From positions 12,475-76,474 of the forward strand of contig NZ_JBCDMW010000039.1 in assembly GCF_038433155.1 (NCBI RefSeq): a DNA stretch of 64,000 bases, given 5' to 3'. Positions 60,860 through 64,000 of this stretch are shown here, piece after piece (the first letter of the stretch is position 1; each line of letters opens with the position of its first letter). The position numbers and the translations under genes are program-made. Under the pieces are notes generated by a model. It saw only the letters and a program-made list of their open reading frames with translations, was not told where the DNA came from and searched no databases. Origin of the DNA: Luteococcus sp038433155 (GTDB lineage Bacteria > Actinomycetota > Actinomycetes > Propionibacteriales > Propionibacteriaceae).

Positions 60860-60948
60860 CGCCGTCCTGCGGACCCCTGCACCCGTCGCGCCGTAGGCTC
60901 CAACTGCCCCCCATGCAACCAGTCCCCTCCTCCAGGCGTACAGGAATC

Positions 60949-61851
60949 ATGACCACTCCTTCGATTGCCCCCGAATCGACCATGCCCGAGCCACCCACCC
61001 CGGAATTCGAGCTACCCACCCGCCTGCAGGTGGGCGCCCCGCTGTCCGAACGCCACCCGTGGCTCTATCCCGTCGCGGTGCGGGCGCACCAGACCCGACG
61101 GTGGCTGCGTTGGCAGGTGGGAGCCGAGAAGTGGGCCCACGAGCGCGAGACCGAGCCCCTGCCGGTGCGGATCAAGCTGCACAAGTCCCTGCTGCTGCGG
61201 CAACTGGGCGAATCGGAGATGTGGTTGCAGCACAACAAGGTCACCAACCTGCGGCTCGCGTGCCAGCAGACCAATGGGCTGCTGATCCGCCCCGGCGAGT
61301 CCTTCTCCTTCAACAAGGTGGTGGGCAACTGCACCAGGAAGCGCGGCTTCGTAGAGGGCATGCGCCTGTCCAATGGCAAGGCCCGGCCCGGCGTCGGCGG
61401 TGGGATCTGCCAATTGGCCAATCTGCTGCACTGGATGTTCCTGCACTCGGACCTGACCATCGTGGAGCGCTCGGAGCACTCCTTCGACCCCTTCCCGGAC
61501 AATGGCCGGGTGCTGCCTTGGGGTGTGGGCTGCTCGATCGTCTACAACTACGTGGACCTCGTCGTCCGCAATGACACCGACGCCACCTTCCAGCTGCTGA
61601 CCACGGTGGGCGAGCGCTATCTGGAAGGCGAACTGCGCTGCGACCAGGAGCGTCCGCACTCCTACCGGGTGCACGCCCGCAATGAGGAATTCCTGACCAA
61701 GGGTGGCGAGTTCTTCCGCCGCAACGAGATCTGGCGCGACGTGATTGACCGTCGCACCGGCAACCGCACGGGCGACCAGCTGGTCAAGCGCAACTGTGCG
61801 CAGGTGATGTACCTGCCCGAGGGCGTCGACATCATCCAGCTGGACGGCTGA
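60949..61851 (+). CDS. VanW family protein
   Basis: 300 residues from the ATG at 60949 (CAGGAA just upstream); an ATG at 60913 adds 12. The VanW domain (about 105-240) shows PGESFSFNKVVGNCTRKRGF, GKARPGVGGGICQLANLLHWM and FDPFPDNGRVLPWGVGC. VanW is linked to some vancomycin-resistance clusters but its biochemical role is unknown; no resistance genes are nearby. No signal peptide, so the protein is probably cytoplasmic, unlike the longer YoaR-type VanW proteins. Confidence 0.88.
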   Translation: MTTPSIAPESTMPEPPTPEFELPTRLQVGAPLSERHPWLYPVAVRAHQTRRWLRWQVGAEKWAHERETEPLPVRIKLHKSLLLRQLGESEMWLQHNKVTNLRLACQQTNGLLIRPGESFSFNKVVGNCTRKRGFVEGMRLSNGKARPGVGGGICQLANLLHWMFLHSDLTIVERSEHSFDPFPDNGRVLPWGVGCSIVYNYVDLVVRNDTDATFQLLTTVGERYLEGELRCDQERPHSYRVHARNEEFLTKGGEFFRRNEIWRDVIDRRTGNRTGDQLVKRNCAQVMYLPEGVDIIQLDG

Positions 61852-62079
61852 CCTCGCCTTCCGCGTGCGCCACCGCCGGATGCCCATTAGGGCATTGGGC
61901 ATGGGGCAGGTTCCGACCGAGGCGGCGGCCACGCATCCATGCGCGCTGGACGTTCACCCAATTGACGCCATTTGCTCCCGAAGTGTCCGTCCGTGCGTCA
62001 CCACGACGGGCGGCGGGTGACCCCGGACGCATCGATCATCTTTGTGACCGAACTCACACTGCTCGAAAGGGTTGACCCG

Positions 62080-62634
62080 ATGCGCACTCGTCTCCTGGCC
62101 GTCGCCGCGCTGATCCCGGCGGTTGCCGCCACCACCGCAGTCCCGGCCTCCAGCGCCCCGCTGCCGGACCGCTCCGTCCCCGGCAAGGTGCGGCTGTCCG
62201 CCAAGACCACCAAGGGCGCGGCCCCGCTGCGTCATGTCGCCTCCTCCCGGGTCAAGTGCTCCGGGCAGCTGCTGGAGCGCAGGACGATGGTCCGTGGCGG
62301 CAAGGCCGTCGGCTACCTGGAGATCTGGTTCAACCCGAAGGTGGCCAACGGCACCGGAATCGCCTGCTTCAAGCACGCCGGCCGGATGAAGGGCCGCACC
62401 GCCCAGACCGGCGTCGCGGTTGCGGCCGCCAAGTCCCAGAAGGGCCTGCGCTCCCCGCGGGTGATCGTCGGCGCCAACGGCCCCGTCAAGAACCAGGTGG
62501 GCCCGGTGGCCATCGGCGGCGTCAAGCGCAATGGCTACTGCTTCACCGGCCGGGCCACCATGGTGGTTGACGGCCGCAACCTGGCCGTCAACTCCAAGGC
62601 CTGGTGCTGGACGGTCCGCTACGTGCGTCGCTGA
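62080..62634 (+). CDS. Small secreted protein of unknown function
   Basis: 184 residues from the ATG at 62080 (GAAAGG 9 nt upstream). Sec signal peptide (about 1-25, cleavage near SSA). The mature protein is basic (about 30 Lys/Arg) with four cysteines (VKCSGQ, IACFKH, GYCFTG, AWCWTV) that could form two disulfides. No family recognised. A strong terminator follows. Confidence 0.72.
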   Translation: MRTRLLAVAALIPAVAATTAVPASSAPLPDRSVPGKVRLSAKTTKGAAPLRHVASSRVKCSGQLLERRTMVRGGKAVGYLEIWFNPKVANGTGIACFKHAGRMKGRTAQTGVAVAAAKSQKGLRSPRVIVGANGPVKNQVGPVAIGGVKRNGYCFTGRATMVVDGRNLAVNSKAWCWTVRYVRR

Positions 62635-62656
62635 CCCTGACCACCCCAAGCAGACC

Positions 62657-62692
62657 AGAACCCCGCCTGACGAGGACGTCGGGCGGGGTTCT
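62657..62692 (+). terminator. Terminator of the small secreted protein gene
   Basis: Arms AGAACCCCGCC / GGCGGGGTTCT extended inward by TGACG/CGTCG, then a short T-rich stretch. Confidence 0.8.
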
Positions 62693-62788
62693 GCACACTT
62701 TTCCGGACCTTTGACCAGAACTGCCTTCGGCAACCCTCCGAGGTGCCACGATGGACCTGTCCAGTGACAACTCGTGAAAGGCCCTCCA

Positions 62789-63100
62789 ATGGACCACTTG
62801 GCAGACATCCAGAAGTACTCCCCCAAGGCCGACGCAGACGTGGTTGCGGCCATGGAGAAGACCTACCGCCTCGTGCTGAGCAAGCCCGACTCGTCGATGG
62901 TCTCCTTCAGCGACCCGGCCGAGCTGGCCACGGTGCGGGAGAACTTCGTGAAGAAGAAGCTGGGCATCAGCGGCGACGACGCCGAGCTGGACTCCCAGAT
63001 CAAGAAGATCGGCGAGCAGATTCCGGGGCGCAAGAACCGGCTGACCGTCTACTACCTGCTGGCCGAGCACTACCAGAAGCTGGGCGTGTTCAAGGCCTGA
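62789..63100 (+). CDS. DUF2853-like small protein
   Basis: 103 residues from the ATG at 62789, 7 nt after GAAAGG; a GTG five codons earlier is a less likely start. Mostly helical and charged, with DIQKYSPKADADVVAAMEK, FVKKKLGISGDDAELDSQIK and KNRLTVYYLLAEHYQKLGVF, which fits the DUF2853 family of unknown function. Cytoplasmic, single gene, with its own terminator. Confidence 0.8.
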   Translation: MDHLADIQKYSPKADADVVAAMEKTYRLVLSKPDSSMVSFSDPAELATVRENFVKKKLGISGDDAELDSQIKKIGEQIPGRKNRLTVYYLLAEHYQKLGVFKA

Positions 63101-63158
63101 GCCGGTGGGCGGCTGGTTGACCCCGGCCCACCAAACAACGAAACACCGAGAAACCGAG

Positions 63159-63207
63159 CGCCGGGTGCCCCTGCAATCCCCCGATCAGCAGGCACACCCG
63201 GCGTTTT
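63159..63207 (+). terminator. Terminator of the DUF2853-like gene
   Basis: CGCCGGGTG and CACCCGGCG pair, with a further CCTGC/GCAGG inner stem, directly followed by TTTT. Confidence 0.85.
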
Positions 63208-63417
63208 GGTTGCAGCGGAAGCCCTCGTGTGAGCGCTTCAACGGCTGCACAATCCATCCTGACCCACGACTCCTGTGAACACAAGTTAATCCTTAACGGC
63301 GTGTTTGCTTGGCCACTGAGACATCTGACCTGACGGGCGCCCCCGGGGGTGGCCTCGACACCCCTCCGGTTGACCAACAGACCAACAGCTCCACCCATGA
63401 CAAGCCACCCAGCGGAC
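63208..63417. other. Intergenic region with no supported gene
   Basis: About 210 bp between two terminator hairpins. Open frames here are short, lack ribosome sites and run into the tRNA, so I do not call a protein. A short RNA ending at 63441 cannot be excluded. Confidence 0.3.
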
Positions 63418-63441
63418 AAAACCCCTTGTCACGGGGTTTTT
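63418..63441. terminator. Terminator-like hairpin without an obvious gene before it
   Basis: AAAACCCC / GGGGTTTT with a 7-nt loop and five T on the plus strand; nearly symmetric, so it can act both ways. Confidence 0.7.
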
Positions 63442-63551
63442 GGCCGCGTCGCCAGTCTCGATTTCACATTTGCCCCAAGTTCACGCTATATTTTTCGAGC
63501 TGCCTGATCCGGCAGCCGGCCGGATCGGAAACGATCCAGCAAGGGCCGCAA

Positions 63552-63625
63552 GGCCCCGTAGCGCAGTTGGTTAGCGCGCCGCCCTGTCACGGCGGAGGTC
63601 GCGGGTTCGAGTCCCGTCGGGGTCG
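63552..63625 (+). tRNA. tRNA-Asp (GUC)
   Basis: 74 nt. Acceptor GGCCCCG with CGGGGTC, discriminator G. Anticodon loop CTGTCAC with GTC. Followed at once by a terminator. Confidence 0.97.
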
Positions 63626-63628
63626 CGA

Positions 63629-63657
63629 AAGCGGTGATGGAAACATCACCGCTTTTG
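63629..63657 (+). terminator. Terminator after tRNA-Asp
   Basis: AAGCGGTGATG / CATCACCGCTT with a short loop, then TTTG. Confidence 0.85.
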
Positions 63658-63721
63658 TGTTGATGGATCTTCGCCGATCCGTTGGCACGTTGAGGATGTG
63701 CTTCCACCACTCCTCAGCACT

Positions 63722-63798
63722 GGCCAGGTAGCTCAGCTGGTAGCAGCGTTCGCCTGAAAAGTGAAAGGTCACCGGTTCGATCCCGGTCCTGGCCACCA
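63722..63798 (+). tRNA. tRNA-Phe (GAA), CCA encoded
   Basis: 77 nt with CCA. Acceptor GGCCAGG with CCTGGCC, discriminator A, then CCA. Anticodon loop CTGAAAA with GAA. The anticodon stem contains one G-U pair. Confidence 0.96.
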
Positions 63799-63801
63799 CG
63801 A

Positions 63802-63833
63802 AAAACCCGCCCTGGCCGCAGGGCGGGTTTTCT
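63802..63833 (+). terminator. Terminator after tRNA-Phe
   Basis: AAAACCCGCCCT / AGGGCGGGTTTT with a 6-nt loop, directly after the tRNA. Confidence 0.88.
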
Positions 63834-63911
63834 GCTTCCCGGCCGGTCTTCTCGGCTCGGCGTCGGCGTCTGGGGGTTAGCGGCAGAAATGTGTGTATGG
63901 CTTCGGGCGTG

Positions 63912-64000
63912 TCATGGTCGCCAGCGGCCGGCCCAGCCTTTCTGGATGCCGTTGCCGTCTTCCCAGCTGAAGTTGGTGCCGGGTTGTGGGCCGAGGGGTT
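63912..64000 (-). CDS. C-terminal end of an unknown protein, partial
   Basis: 28 codons enter from the right edge and end at TGA (63912-63914); the tail reads GTNFSWEDGNGIQKGWAGRW and then Arg-Pro. The aromatic and Gly-rich composition looks like real coding sequence, but the family cannot be told. The bases between 63834 and 63911 carry nothing I can support. Confidence 0.4.
   Translation of the reverse strand, partial: PLGPQPGTNFSWEDGNGIQKGWAGRWRP

Noticed and set aside
60949..61851. Vancomycin resistance cluster because of VanW
   Set aside because: No vanA/B/H/X/R/S-type genes are nearby; VanW alone is widespread in actinobacteria.
63309..63731. Protein-coding frame overlapping tRNA-Asp
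   Set aside because: It reads through a terminator hairpin and the whole tRNA; the start has no ribosome site.

Overview
The window is high-G+C DNA with GTG starts next to ATG, several promoters that would give leaderless mRNAs (TAnnnT 6-7 nt before the start codon), and an actinobacterial gene set (PhoH with N-terminal PIN domain, DUF4245, VanW, XseAB, IspH). It is an actinobacterium, and a facultatively or strictly anaerobic member of the Propionibacteriaceae is my best guess. The family is inference; the anaerobic potential rests on a glycyl radical enzyme with its activase. No phage, transposase, rRNA or CRISPR array is visible.

Layout. 1-6.9 kb is the end of a surface-polysaccharide locus: flippase (cut by the left edge), O-antigen ligase/polymerase-like protein, secreted beta-helix protein, acyltransferase-SGNH protein and a secreted SGNH-like protein. 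7-9.6 kb holds an HTH protein and a HipBA toxin-antitoxin module with paired operators. 9.7-26.5 kb is mostly housekeeping: M18 aminopeptidase, RmuC, IlvA, an MHS-type transporter, IspH, XseAB, a CitE-like lyase, PhoH and a GH31 glycosidase.

27.1-36.1 kb is the most interesting region: PTS EIIBCA, DeoR regulator, Gfo/Idh/MocA oxidoreductase, fructose-6-phosphate aldolase (FSA), LacI regulator, glycyl radical enzyme (GRE) and GRE activase. The PTS and GRE promoters carry the same 14-bp palindrome GTGTATCGATACAC (one mismatch at the PTS), which the LacI protein probably binds. GRE + activase + FSA + fructose-type PTS matches the parts of the radical 'anhydroglycolysis' described for E. coli YbiW/PflD. 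There, 1,5-anhydrohexitol-6-phosphate is opened to 1-deoxyfructose-6-phosphate and split by FSA. The oxidoreductase suggests that 1,5-anhydrofructose may also be fed in. This is an inferred function for an actinobacterial locus.

36.2-51 kb: FAD monooxygenase, dCMP-deaminase-like protein, CDF metal exporter, patatin, HAD phosphatase, membrane proteins, an AbiEi/DUF559-like gene between two 65-nt direct repeats, three unknown membrane-anchored proteins, a large Tat-type lipoprotein, tRNA-Lys, and a secreted SH3 protein followed by tRNA-Glu and an 18-G run. 51.3-59.4 kb: a GH38 alpha-mannosidase, sugar ABC importer (no ATPase) and class V aminotransferase operon, divergent from a GntR regulator. 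59.4-64 kb: amidase, VanW protein, small secreted protein, DUF2853-like protein, tRNA-Asp, tRNA-Phe and the tail of a gene cut by the right edge.

Intergenic regions carry a dispersed repeat built on CCGAGCCTGTCGAGG (two copies inside the rmuC coding tail), a 107-bp element with 14-bp terminal inverted repeats, and several very long hairpins.
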